From contig OX637350.1 of NCBI GenBank assembly GCA_951799405.1, positions 5,937,852 to 6,001,851 on the forward strand: a stretch of DNA of 64,000 nucleotides, read 5' to 3'. Below are positions 1-10,862 of this stretch, one piece after another. The number at the start of each line of letters is the position of its first letter. The first letter of the stretch is position 1. Below the pieces are notes generated by a model. The model ran no database searches, was not told where the DNA came from, and saw only the letters and a list, made by a program, of their open reading frames with translations. This stretch comes from Agapetus fuscipes (Eukaryota; Arthropoda; Insecta; Trichoptera; Glossosomatidae). The position numbers and the translations under genes were made by a program.

Positions 1-421
1 CTGAAGTTGATTGATAATTTAAATAATGATAATAAGAATACTCCTTATGTCAGCCTAGTCACGCGGAGGGTTCAATACGTGACTAGCAATGGTGCAAAAA
101 TGCAGAATATCATTAGAGTTGTTGTATGACACGAAGCTCCTTTTTGATAATTTATATTATTCTTCAACTATACATAACCAGAAAATGCAATGCGACATTG
201 TTCAGGTATCTCCAAAAAAATGAATAAGAATAGGTAAAAAATTCAGTATTTTATCATATGCATTTCACATTTTTATTTTTATTAACATGACCCTTCATTT
301 TGGTCAATTGTTTTTCAACTTTCACCTAAAGTTTTTCCAGACTTATGATTATTATTGGCTATATATATCAAACAATTTTTGAGTAGGTTTGATTAACCAC
401 GAGAAGTGTAGGTAATTTATG
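1..421. other. AT-rich stretch, nothing recognised
   Basis: Mostly A/T-rich unique-looking sequence with no coherent reading frame and no repeat that I can match elsewhere in the window. Confidence 0.5.
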
Positions 422-427
422 TGAAAC

Positions 428-687
428 TATCTAAATCTAAATCTAAATCTAAGCTGCAAAGATATGTATCATTTGAGATTCATATTAAATGCATTCCCAC
501 AAGCAGACATGCATAATTTCGCGCTTACACATGCTGCATGTGGACCTACAATATAAAAACCCCAATCTCAAATGAACATAAGCCCTGCAACTCTTGCCGA
601 CCTTCCCTGAAGCAGGGGTGACATTGGCAAAGTGAACCATTTTTTACAGTATGGGTGGTCAGCCGCATACCAACCTATCAATCAAGG
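428..687 (-). repeat. Family A interspersed repeat, copy 1
   Basis: About 240-260 bp repeat seen nine times in the window. On the minus strand it opens with a Cys/His-poor non-coding segment containing TTCACTTTGCCAATGTCACC and GGGAAGGTCGGCAAGAGTTG, and ends in a short microsatellite, here (AGATTT)n at 428-450. This copy lies directly 3' of a LINE ORF fragment on the same strand, so it may be the 3' tail of that LINE or a SINE using a LINE-like tail. No clear pol III A/B boxes are visible. Confidence 0.75.
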
Positions 688-799
688 AGTACATGCAATT
701 GATACAATCAAATATATAAAACAAATAAATTCTAAGCAATTAAACAGTAAAAAATTAAAAAGCTACAACACATATTTTTTAAATTTAAAAGCCTTAGCT

Positions 800-1230
800 T
801 TAACCGCCAGCATTACAGATCAACCGCCATTTCTTTCGATCCTTGCATACTTCTTTCATTTCATCCAGAGCCATAACCTTTTTCATACAAGCTCTCCTTT
901 TATTATGACTCTGGATATCCCATTCATTCGCTATTTCGAAAATTTGGTCCATCCATACCTTTCTCGGTCTTCCTCTTCCACGACATCCATCAATTCTCGC
1001 AGCATATACTTTCTTCGTCAGTCTTTCCTCATTCATTCTCTCCAAATGTCCAAACCATCTAAGCATACTTCTTTTAATCTTTACTTTCACACTTTCTCTT
1101 ACACCACATTCCTCTCTAACAAAATCATTCCTTACCCTATCACTCCGTCTTTTCCCAATCATACTTCTTAAGTAGTCCAAACTATCCTTTTTATTAATCT
1201 GCCGTACCTCGTAATATAACTTTCCATAAT
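800..1230 (-). pseudogene. Non-LTR retrotransposon (RTE-like) ORF C-terminal fragment
   Basis: An open frame on the minus strand encodes the C-terminal tail of an endonuclease/reverse transcriptase polyprotein. Recognisable blocks in order are YYEVRQINKK, DYLRSMIGKRRSDRVRNDF, LRWFGHLERMNEERLTKK, GRGRPRKVWMDQI and a terminal RRACMKKVMALDE...CKDRKKW. This layout (WFGHLERM followed by GRGRPRK.W and a Cys-containing end) is typical of arthropod RTE-type LINE ORFs. The first methionine at 1180 is not a true start, because the frame runs upstream to about 1230. The reverse transcriptase and endonuclease domains are absent, so this is a 5'-truncated dead copy. Family A sequence follows about 110 bp downstream. 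Confidence 0.8.
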
Positions 1231-2440
1231 TTAAACATTAATTGTACAAACATGTATCTAAAAACACTTATTCTTCGGACAATGAAAACTATGAATGTAA
1301 TTATGAACAGTTACTAGATTTGAAACAAATAATGAAAAGAGAATTGTTTAATCTTTGATGTGTACTATAGACTATAGAGCACAGAAGTGTTGTGTGTTTT
1401 ATTGTTTGTTTTTTTAGTGAAACAGCTGAGATATTCGTAGACTTGAGATTACATCTCTGCATTACATGTAAGGACTATTGTATTTTACAATTGCCTGAAA
1501 CTGAATCAAACGATCCGACGCGTAGCTACCATTTCCATGGAATAGATTTTTTTGATTTCCCCAAGATTACATCGGCTATATTATCTGACCAGCGCCTTTT
1601 CTCTCATGGCTCCACTGTTGATTCATTACTTTCATGTCAAACTGTAATAAATCATTCCAGTCGCTAAAAATCTCCTCCAATAATTTTTTACGCTTGCGGT
1701 AAAAAAACATTTTTGAAGGAAAATACATTAAATTCACCTGATATATAGCTACCCCCCAGTGTTGAGTTCTTAAAAACTAGGAAACGCAATATAAAGTACC
1801 GAGAAAATAGATTTATTTTATACGTTGTAGTGTTTTTTTTCTCGATATAAAGGTTAACGGAAAAATTATTGAAAAAATCTATTGTTTCAAGTCGATGATA
1901 TGGAAGTACAGAGATAGTTGGTGAGTGACCTATTGAGAGACTGAAATGTCGCATAATGTCATGGTTTCATCGAAAAACCATACTCATTAATAATGACCAC
2001 AATAACTAATTATCCATTAACCTAAGAAAGACCTTAAAATGTGGTGTAACGGGAAGCATTGTTGAAGAAATAAGGGAAGTTTTCTTAGATTATAGATATC
2101 AATCGATACTGGAATACAACGCTTAAAGAATGCTGTAACTAATGATCTACAAGTAACTGAATAAAGTAAAAGAATACTGTTAGTTTATAGAAAAGTTCAG
2201 AGAGACGATTACCACTCCAAGATTCAAAAACATGCCATGATTTGGACTACAAATCAGAATTCGTCGATACACAGATATGACCCAAGTTGATAGTCATAGA
2301 TGCCAAAAACCGTTCCGTCCTTGCACACGATTATCAAGCCACCCCCAAGTAGCAATGAAGACGTATGTAAAAAATATTTTTGATGACTATTCTGGTGAGA
2401 TTTGGATATGGGAATCGGTAATCAGGATCAGAATGGCGCA
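1231..2440. other. Unassigned AT-rich DNA
   Basis: No convincing gene. Short open frames at 1392-1667 and 1688-1954 have no recognisable motifs and read like chance frames. The part from about 2000 may be older LINE sequence leading into the next fragment, but I cannot show it. Confidence 0.4.
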
Positions 2441-2448
2441 AATAAGAG

Positions 2449-2540
2449 GCGATTCTGGAGAAATCACATTGATAGAATGACTGACGACAGGATCGCCTAA
2501 AGAAGATAAAAGCGCTTTACAAAGATACCAGTTGGCCACA
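2449..2540 (+). pseudogene. Degraded LINE ORF C-terminal fragment
   Basis: In one plus frame the sequence reads KRRFWRNHIDRMTDDRIA and then meets a stop, followed by more basic residues with further stops. The W..HIDRMTDDRIAK pattern is the conserved piece near the C-terminus of many arthropod LINE endonuclease-reverse transcriptases. It is short and broken, so the family assignment is tentative. Confidence 0.5.
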
Positions 2541-3194
2541 AAAGGAATCAATTTTCAAACCGGATAATTAATGGTCTAAAAAAAGAAGAAGAGAAATCCT
2601 TTAAAAATCAACCACGACAATTGTACGCATTGTTCTTGTTTTTCTAGCATTGAAAACGCGGAGGATTTTCGGGCAGAAATGCGCGACAAAACAATAAAAC
2701 CCGCGGTACAAATTTTTAAAAAATATTTACAAATAATTCATTTTTATTGTGGCCCGGCGTTATTTATTGCTTACCTATTGCAACGACGCTGAATTCGCTC
2801 GTATATTTTTCGGCTTATCGGAGTAAATAAATATGAGGGAAAGCATGATTATTGTACCGCCGGCGCTGCCTGCGCTGGTGCGGTTTGGAGTTGGACCGTA
2901 CCTACAAGCGCCTTGCTGACAAACACAAACACCAATTTCTGTAAAAAAAGCTTTTGCCGCCGGAAATCTAGATTCACATATTATGAATTTAGAATGTTTT
3001 TAGCTTTTATCTTATAATGGTGCTGACCACGCATACTTTGAAAATTGGTTCACCTTTGCCCATGAATTTCATTTGCCAATCATTCGTCTCATCTAGCTTT
3101 CACATCGTTGTTTAGAATAAGTTTTTCATAGCATTTTTAGCGTTGTTTTGTGCTTGAAAAATGATTTGGATCTCTTGAGGTATGCGCACCGCAA

Positions 3195-3350
3195 TGAAAC
3201 TTCTACCAAACATTAAGCAGAGAAAGTTGATATACTTTGGTCATGTTTTGAGAAATGAGAAATACCGCCTCCTTCATCTATCACACAGGGTAAGAGATAA
3301 GGGATGCCGAAGGACATCGTGGCTGAAAAAACCCACGACAATTTCATCCA
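3195..3350 (+). pseudogene. Degraded LINE ORF C-terminal fragment (second type)
   Basis: The plus frame from about 3195 reads IKQRKLIYFGHVLRNEKYRL, then RVRDKGCRRTSWLK. This matches the (K)RRKL.YFGHI(M/L)RN.KY.LL......GKR..GRRR.SWLKNLR block at the end of jockey/RTE-like LINE ORFs. Only this tail remains, and it is interrupted. Confidence 0.65.
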
Positions 3351-4039
3351 AGGTAAAAATACATGATGATCGCCGATTTTCAATAGAAACGACACCAAAA
3401 GAAGAAGAAGCGTGAAAGACGATTTACCTTTCAAAGATGTGGAGAGGGTTTTGGTCACGCTTGGTGAGTGTCTATGATTCATAGGAATGTGCTAGCTTAA
3501 GTTCTGTGGAAAAGTACTTTAGCAAATAATAATTATGTGTGATTTCATTCAACAATGAGATTCTTCATACGCTTATTGAACGGAGAACGACATATTATTT
3601 AATTTAACTGGTAAATGCTGTAGGCTAAATGAAATTAATACTAAGCTAGCAATTGTAGAGCTCGGTCCACAGTCAGGTGTGTACGTCTGAGTAAAATGTG
3701 TGGAATTTTCATAAGCCACAAGCTGGTCCCCTGCACAAGCAGAGATGGGCCCTTGACAATATGCGTCGCAACGAAACACGGTGGATGAAATTAGCGAAGC
3801 CACTTCAAACGTACAACAAGTTACTATTGTCTCGACGAGGATCGAGGTAGGGAAAAATGTATGAAAATTAAACATGCGCCAACTAAACTAAACAATATGA
3901 AAAATTATGAAATGCTAGTGCAATATATGCACAGGAAAACAGTATTCTATTTGCATACCAAAATGACATGTCATATACATTCACATTGATTTTCTTGTCA
4001 CAAAATATTGAATTGGTTTGTAAGAAAGTGGATTGTAAA

Positions 4040-4210
4040 ATTTCGGAAATTTACAACTGGTTTGTAATACTCTGTAAATACTTTTGCTTGAGTATTGGCG
4101 CTTTGTAGCGACGACCAAGCTCGTACACCTCTGCGGCACTACAACAAGTGTTATAGACCCCTAGAGTCTATAGAATCTAGGGAGTCTCCCGCACAGGATT
4201 TCTTAAAAAA
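4040..4210. repeat. Family C interspersed repeat, copy 1
   Basis: Shares a spaced set of words with 9265-9345: ACTGGTTT, then TTGCTTGAGTA, then GCGAC(G/A)ACCAAGC. Degenerate, and its ends are not clear. Downstream is a small imperfect hairpin around TAGAGTCTATAGAATCTAGG (4160-4180). Confidence 0.45.
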
Positions 4211-4896
4211 AAAAACTGGTGATTAACGCTTTGAAAAAGAAAAAAATATATATCCCTATACTTCTCGTTCCTCTTTTAGCAATGGTAAGCGATCGTAATG
4301 GCAATTTTTATGTTGATTGCTCTCATTGTTTACATTATATAACAATCGGTACTAGCTCACGTCACACTAAGCCCACAAAAAAATATACAAAAAGTAAATT
4401 TGACATCAACAATCTCACAACACGTGTCGCAAACTATGTATTGATTGTGTTGATTGAAGGGGCCTTCACTTTGTAATCGTTCATCTTAAAAGATAATAAT
4501 AAAAACATTTTTGTTTTGCGATTACGGCGAGTATAGCCGTATTAGAAATAATAGAAATTGACAAATATAAAAATTCTACTACCACCCTGATCAATGAGAT
4601 TCTAGTACCCAATTCATCCCCTCTGTTGACCATATTCCCAAGGAAGCAATTCCTAAGAAATGACATAGATGACAAAAACTCCACACATGGCCGTCCTGCA
4701 TCCCCATCATCCCTCATGTCCTCACACGATACTTACGATTGATTCCGTATCTGACCCATTGAGTATTTAATATTTAGTCGACTGAAGATGCAAACGGATT
4801 GTTTGCGAAACCAGTGGAATTATAATATACTCACCGTAATCCACAACAAAATTGTTTATATTTTTATCTTTAAAGACAATGTATTGTATATATTTC

Positions 4897-5136
4897 TTGA
4901 CTTATAAGTTGGTGTGAGACTGACCTCCCATACTCTAAAAAAAATTACTTGGCAAGAGTTGCAGGGTTTGCAGGTTCAGAGTTCAGGGTTGCATTTGCGG
5001 TTTGGATTTAATTTGTAAGTACACATTCAGCATTTGTAAGCGCGATCTACACGTATCTGTTTGTGAGCATGCGTTTGATATGAGCTTAAAATGTTAATAT
5101 ATCTTTGCAACTTAGATTACAGATATGGCTTGACAG
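4897..5136 (+). repeat. Family A interspersed repeat, diverged copy
   Basis: Starts at TTCTTGACTTATAAGTTGGT and ends at TTTGCAACTTAGATTACAGA. It is in the opposite orientation to copy 1 and more diverged, with a short duplicated CAGGGTTTGCAGG segment. Confidence 0.7.
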
Positions 5137-5156
5137 TGTTCTGCGGGGTCTTGATC

Positions 5157-5586
5157 GTTGTCCATTGCTTGCTCCTTTTTCTCTCTCTTTAAATTTCATT
5201 ACTATACTGTGTGAAACTTCCTCGGAGCTCTGCTACCTTCTAGTACTGACTACGTATTGTTTTTCAGTACAGTACCCGTAGTACGAGTTTTTTAACATCA
5301 CTCAAAGTATTGAGTATTCGAGAAAAATGTATGTGAACTTGAAAAGCACCTCTGGGGCAAAAACAGTTTCGATACTTGTTTCGCCAGAGGTGCTTTTCAA
5401 CTTCACATGTACATTTTTCTCGAATACTCAATACTTCAAGTGTTGTGAAAAAACTCGTACTACGGGTACTGTACTGAAAAACAATAGGTAGTCAGTACTA
5501 GAAGATAGCAGAGCTCCGAGGAAGTTCCCCACAGTATAGTAATGAAATTTAAAGAAGAGAAGAAACAGGAGAAAGCAATGGACAAC
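5157..5586. repeat. Long foldback (inverted repeat) element
   Basis: Two arms of about 200 bp (5157-5360 and about 5377-5586) are near-complementary through their whole length around a loop of roughly 15 bp. The centre has GCACCTCTGG facing CCAGAGGTGC. The outer ends read GTTGTCCATTGCTT and AAGCAATGGACAAC. Mismatches and small indels show it is not brand new. It encodes nothing. It could be a foldback/MITE-type element, and if transcribed it would make a long hairpin RNA. Confidence 0.85.
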
Positions 5587-6080
5587 GGTACTACGGGTAC
5601 TGAAAAAAAGTAGTGCTCACCCAAATATTCCGTTTTCTTTTTTAGAGTTGTAAGTTTGGTTCGACGCGGTTCTTTGATCGCTCTCGTCTTACACTGGCTG
5701 GCACGGTGGCGGATACCACGAGTGAGGGAATGTAGCGGTAGACGGCGGGATCCGAGGAGCAGCCAATCTAACTTTGAAAGAAACTCAATTAGTCTGTTCT
5801 CGCGATAAGTTAATTAATGGCCTGAGGTAGGAAATCTAGCTCTCATTGACGCGGCGCCGGCGGCCGCTGCGAGCTTTTCAAAACCCAGTGGAACTGAAGG
5901 CTCTCTCTCCCGCCCACAACAATTTAATAAATTAAAACACGCTCATTTAATCAACTCCACGCACCTCTTGCTAGACCTACTCACTTTATTTTCATTCCAA
6001 GTAGTTGAAATTGACACTTGATAATGAGGCTTAGCGAAAGACTTGCAGATTTTATACAACATTCAACTAATGTTAGTGAC

Positions 6081-6135
6081 CTGAAGATGATCGAGAGATG
6101 GAAAACGTTCGTGTATATTAATTAAAATAAAATGA
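6081..6135 (+). repeat. CTGAAGATG...GGAAAACGTT retroelement-tail motif
   Basis: CTGAAGATGATCGAGAGATG followed by GAAAACGTTC and an AATAAA-rich end. Similar CTGAAGA(T/A)G hairpin CGAAACG signatures occur at 19741-19775 and 48667-48700. They resemble the tails found in Penelope-like and some other arthropod retroelements. Confidence 0.4.
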
Positions 6136-6252
6136 ATAAATCGTTTAAAAATAAAACAGTGTTAAATTAGAATTGATTTAGTTCTATCAAATTTAGTAGA
6201 GATTAAAGTAGTGTTTTTAGAATGAGGTTTGCACTTGAATTGGGTTAGAAAA

Positions 6253-6283
6253 TATTGAGTCGTCACCCGGCCGGGTTGCTAAA
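6253..6283 (+). repeat. Left member of a 1.6-kb inverted repeat pair
   Basis: TATTGAGTCGTCACCCGGCC and the following GGGTTGCTA match, inverted, the sequence at 7838-7868. Together they could be the terminal inverted repeats of a non-autonomous DNA transposon of about 1.6 kb (6253-7868) with no coding capacity that I can see. Confidence 0.5.
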
Positions 6284-7837
6284 GTAAATGCATCTTAATG
6301 CAGATATGCTGGTCGTGTTATTGGTTACAAAGGATGACAGTTCGATACAAGGCTGACGTTTGATCATATCATTGCTGTTGAACACCAAGTATGTCGCACG
6401 CTTAATAATAAAGAGAAATAACTAAAAAAATAAGAATGTTGGGAAATCACGTTTGAAGTTCAGACAACCAGTACAACTTGTATGGGATGAAAAAGGCGGC
6501 CGATGTTTTATCTCGGTCATATTCGTCCAAATTGAACGGCTGTCGCATTCTACCTATTCTTCTCGCATTGTTCTTGCGTTTTATTACAAAATCTCGATTT
6601 TCCCAATTTTTGAGTTATTGCTCTTTATTATTAAACTTGCGATGTGTTGTAATTTCATGAAAATATCGAAATATTTTTAATACAATTGAAGCGAAAGACT
6701 GATGAACGTTAATAATAAAGATTTAAGTGCACTTAAGAAAGATAACTTGAAGACTTTTTTTAAGCGATTGAGTGACTGATCTGTAATATAAGTTGAAAAG
6801 ATCCATTAACATTTAAAAATCATATTAAATGCGTGCTTAAAAGCAGACACGTGTAAGTTAATGCTTGTACGCTCACAGCTACGTTTTCACTTTCTGTATC
6901 TCCTAAATCGATCATTTTCACAGAAACGCAAGATTATAATGTACAAAGTAATTTTCTTTGATTGCTTTTATAACAATGAACAATGAATATAATTATACTC
7001 TATCTTGATAAATTTCAGGTCAATAGCGTTGTTACATATTCCTGAACTTGCTTTTTAATTACTCGCTTGGACGGACAAGAAATCAGACAAGTTTATGCGA
7101 ACTTGTACTTGGCTGTATGACGAGGTCTTTGCAGCTCAACTTATTTCAAGTAATTTAAACTGTATCGTCTTCGTGTAACTAAATGTCTTAGCGGGTTGAT
7201 TAAAATAGTCGTAGTCGCTAATACAATGTTTTCAAGCGCAGTCAAAAGACTTTTAAATCGTCTTGGTTTTCAAAAAGTTTTAATTTTTATCAACCGTCAA
7301 AATGATCCATACAGATGTGAGGTCCTTATATTATTTGTATTGTTCGAGATTGCGTGAGTGTTTGGTCAAACGTTCTTGTAAAGTGTCGCATTAAACGATT
7401 CTTAAGGATTCGAGAATGAACTTTATTCTAGCTATAAAATAAGGACCAAAACTCTGTAATTGAGGAGAAGTCAGCCGATCGTTGCGTTGTGTTGTTACCA
7501 AGTGACTCCGTATGTGAACCGAATCTGAAGTAAATTGTGTACAAATAAATCACCGCAATTTTAATAAAATTGAACCCGTGAAAATCATAACACTTTCATA
7601 AAAATCGTTTGTTAAATATATTTACCGTAAAAAATCGTAGCAATTCTAAAATTTTTGAAAATAGTGATATCATTAAACGTGTGAAAACTTTATACTATAT
7701 TTTCAGAAAATTACACCGTTATAATAAGGTCAGAACGTTTTCGCATTTGAAATTTGTTTCTCGGCAAACAAAAGTTAGTCTTGTATCGCACTACCGTGCT
7801 TAGCTACCAATAACAAAATATTTGTATGATTTTTCCT
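6284..7837. other. Interior of the possible 1.6-kb inverted-repeat element
   Basis: AT-rich, no recognisable protein. Open frames at 6453-6680 and 7609-7803 show no motifs. Confidence 0.35.
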
Positions 7838-7868
7838 AGCAACCCGGCTGGGTGATTACACAATACTG
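7838..7868 (-). repeat. Right member of the 1.6-kb inverted repeat pair
   Basis: TAGCAACCCGGCTGGGTGA is the inverted counterpart of the repeat at 6262-6281, and the similarity continues outward to CAATAC. The two are roughly 85% alike by eye. Confidence 0.5.
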
Positions 7869-8666
7869 TGTATACCAATTCACGCGCGATCCTCATTTAC
7901 TTTTCTGGAGGAGTTTTTTAATAATCCAAAGCACGGAAATATTGGCGGTCCTTGTGATAATATTTTAAACTTCTCCCTCTGTCGTCCTCAGGTAGAGGAG
8001 AGCAGCCGTAGGCCCAGTGCACCTGCCCATGGAGTGCGACAAGGACAATTATATTTCCCAGTTTTAATTGCGTACTTGTGAAATAGATGGGGCGAAATCT
8101 CAGCTGGAGGTCTCTCACACTTCTTCCCTCCAAGCTACGCCTCTACGCTTCTACGCTTCCACTCCCAAGTAAAAAAATAAACGTTTAACTCAATCGTAGA
8201 GTTTTGCTGAAAATCTAAAGCAAGAGTAAACGCACATTCAAAGTGTTGTGTTGGTTTCGATACATCTTATGATTACAATCTGTTAAAGTTTAAACGTAAA
8301 ACTTTTCGTACTGGATTTTTCTGGATATTGCAGATTTTTGTGCAAGAATACTCGTGAAAACTTAAATGCTTTTGACGGTACATTGCACTATACTGCACAT
8401 GTTAGGGACGGGAAGGAGTTTTAGGTGGACGTATTTCTGCCACAATGATTACAAGATAGCTCAAGGACTAAGTTTAACACCTAACCAGCTACAAGGACTC
8501 TAAAAGTCATGAAATAACACGTAGATTGGAGTGAGAGCTATATATGCAGTTTTTAACAAAGGACTGGTAAAACCAGTTATGTAAAATGGTAAAACAGATT
8601 ATTATCTAATGGTTATTTTTACGGTATTGTAATCGAAAACTCGTTGGAATGATTCCCGAAGAAGAA
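7869..8666. other. Unassigned sequence
   Basis: No gene or repeat recognised. A moderately GC-rich patch at 7960-8150 has a short minus-strand frame without known motifs. Confidence 0.4.
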
Positions 8667-8935
8667 CAATTATCGTCGTTGTTCTGGCAATAGGTCGTAT
8701 GTCAAGGGTTTTCGATTTCCTTTTTGTGATGCCATTTGATGGAGAAAAAGTCATTTTATGTAGCTACAAAACCTCCCATGTCACACATTATCATCAGTAC
8801 AATATGGTTTATGACACGGGAGGTATTGCAGTTGTATAAAATGATTTTTTCCCTATCAAATGGCATCATAAAGTGAAAGTCGAAATTTTTTGACATACGA
8901 CCTATTGCCAGAACAACGACGTTATCATAAATTTT
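8667..8935. repeat. Foldback element with about 120-bp arms
   Basis: Left arm 8667-8788 and right arm 8810-8935 are complementary. The outer parts share CGTTGTTCTGGCAATAGGTC and CGTATGTCAA, and the inner parts share GATGCCATTTGAT and ACCTCCC(A/G)TGTCA. The arms are clearly diverged, and the loop is about 20-25 bp. Confidence 0.8.
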
Positions 8936-9082
8936 TCAAAATATTTTCTTCAAAAGATAAAAAGATTCACGCTCCTTACCGAATATCAGCCATCACAGGT
9001 CCATACAAACTTACAACTGATTTTGTAGGGTTTGTGTATTCACACAGTGAAAATTCATTTTATTTAAAAAATTTTTTTTTTT

Positions 9083-9234
9083 TTAAACGTAGTTTAATTT
9101 TCACAATACTATTTTATATCTCGAGCACTTTCGACCGTCAATACTCAGGCAATACTCTTGATAATGACCTGAGTATTGACGGTCGAAAGTGCTCGAGATA
9201 TAAAATAGTATTGTGAAAATTAAACTACGTTTAA
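9083..9234. repeat. Perfect 67-bp-arm palindrome with 18-bp loop
   Basis: Left arm 9083-9149 and right arm 9168-9234 are complementary at every one of 67 positions, by direct comparison. The loop is 9150-9167. The structure begins and ends with TTAA and sits between T-runs (9070-9082 and 9239-9249). No coding function. It may be a young MITE or snap-back duplication, a hairpin-RNA locus, or a chimeric-read artefact. Confidence 0.9.
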
Positions 9235-9264
9235 GAATTTTTTTTTTTATTTTAAATTACAACA

Positions 9265-9345
9265 ACTGGTTTATGCTTGAGTAATTGTTGCTTTTAAAAG
9301 CGACAACCAAGCACACAGAGAGATCCTGAAGTGTGATTCATAAAA
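9265..9345. repeat. Family C interspersed repeat, copy 2
   Basis: ACTGGTTTATGCTTGAGTAA and GCGACAACCAAGC match the same ordered words at 4055-4115. Confidence 0.4.
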
Positions 9346-10089
9346 AAACAGTTCCAAATCATTCTAATCTTAAATTTATGGGAAGTTCTCTAGAGTTTTC
9401 CTTGTAAGCGAAGCGTGTATTATGCGAGTATATCTTTCAAATTGTTCAGAAGTAACCGAAAAAAAATTGCAAAAATCTATGAATTGAAATACAAAGATTT
9501 CTTGTATGGAAGTAGAAAAAAAACTTTTTGCTTTTCCTGTTTTGTTTAAAAAAATATTTACAACAAAGCCGAAATCCCGAGGAATAATGTATCGCAGGAA
9601 ATAAAGTGTGCAGTGCGTATACGCAGAGTTGCTACTCCATAAAATGTGATAACATTTTCAATTTTATATCGCAATAAAGTTGGCTGTGTGTTTTCCGTGC
9701 AGTGCCGGGGAAAATATCTCACGCACAAAGGTGAAGAATGTGGGCCTGAGAAAAATAAAAATAAAGCACATTTGAAGTTTATCTTCATTTCGCATTGAAG
9801 ACGTGGCGCCCTGCTCCCCCCTCGGTTTCTCTTCCTCCACCCCATCGCTTCAGTTTATACCCCCCCCCCGTTATCCCCCGGGCCTAAGAGAATATTCTGG
9901 GGAAAATAAAACGCCAAACAATTTCCTTTTATATTACGAATATATCAAGATTCCCTCAAATCACAAATAATTCACGAAACAAATTGCGAAAGAATCACAT
10001 TGCACGGTCGTAATGCGGAACATCCCGTCACGTCATTAAACATTTATGGCGATTCTAAAACCGGATAAGCTACATGAACAGTGCGCAGG
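9346..10089. other. Unassigned sequence with a GC-richer patch
   Basis: No gene recognised. 9560-9840 is more complex and GC-richer than its surroundings, with a 95-codon minus frame lacking motifs. A C10 run lies at 9860-9869. Confidence 0.4.
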
Positions 10090-10172
10090 GTAGCTTCCCT
10101 TACGCGCCCAGAAGGTAGCTTCCCTTACGCGCCCAGAAGGTTGCTTCCCTTACGCGCCCAGAAGGTTGCTTC
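10090..10172. repeat. 25-bp tandem repeat, 3.3 copies
   Basis: Three consecutive 25-bp units starting at 10090, 10115 and 10140 contain GCTTCCCTTACGCGCCCAGA, with a partial fourth at 10165. Units differ only at GTAGC/GTTGC. Confidence 0.95.
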
Positions 10173-10439
10173 ATATCGAACCGACCGACCCCGCTCCTCG
10201 AACAGAGGTACTGCAATAAATCCACCATCGCTATCCTTGCCTGTTCATAATGAATAATGAATAGGCATCCATTTCTGGTCAATAAAAATGTAACGATTGT
10301 AACATTACAAGAGTAAAGAATGTACCGCGTAAAAAGTGGTGGATTTATTAAACAACTATTCCGGGACAGAACGTGCTTAAAAGAGGGGCAGTGTTACGTA
10401 TGTATAAGTTCATCATGATTGTGCTATATATATGTGTAA

Positions 10440-10770
10440 AACGCTACTAAGCTACACATATAGTGTAACTTCCTGCCACGTTATTCCCGAAGGGGTCGCA
10501 TGTGGCGAGTTGAACTTATTTATTTTTACAGGTAAGGGGGCCGGGCCGGCCTTACGCCAACTACTTCAGTTGAAGTGGGGGTTTCCCAGCTCCCGAAAGG
10601 GCTGGTACTCTGTTCTTGTGAAGGCTGAGTAAACCTTGCCGGTATTTTATTTTGGGGTTTGAAATAAACACCGAAACGGGAAATCATTTCTGACACCCTC
10701 AGTGGGATTCGAACCCGAGCTCACGGCATGGAATGCAAGCACTCTACCAACTGAGCTATCGGCCGGACTA
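10440..10770 (-). mobile_element. tRNA-derived SINE (SINE-1), full length
   Basis: On the minus strand the element starts with a tRNA-like head: A box in GATAGCTCAGTTGGTAGAG and B box in GGGTTCGAATCCC. A body follows (GGTGTCAGAAATGATT, AAAATACCGGCAAGG, CAGCCTTCACAAGAA) and a conserved end, TTACACTATATGTGTAGCTT or close to it. The 8-bp direct repeat ATGTGTAA at 10432-10439 and 10771-10778 is a good target-site duplication. The head is not a working tRNA gene: there is no clean acceptor stem and the body follows directly. Confidence 0.9.
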
Positions 10771-10862
10771 ATGTGTAAGTGCTTAATATTTCGTACTGTT
10801 GGTAACCTTCGTAATTTCTCGAAGTATCTATTCGAGGGGCGTCTGGAACATACGAGACTAGG

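Noticed and set aside
10685..10770. tRNA gene (minus), also similar hits at 12340-12405, 19897, 35295 and 62640-62712
   Set aside because: Each is the head of a SINE with mismatched stems and a shared non-tRNA body; they are retroposons, not tRNA genes.
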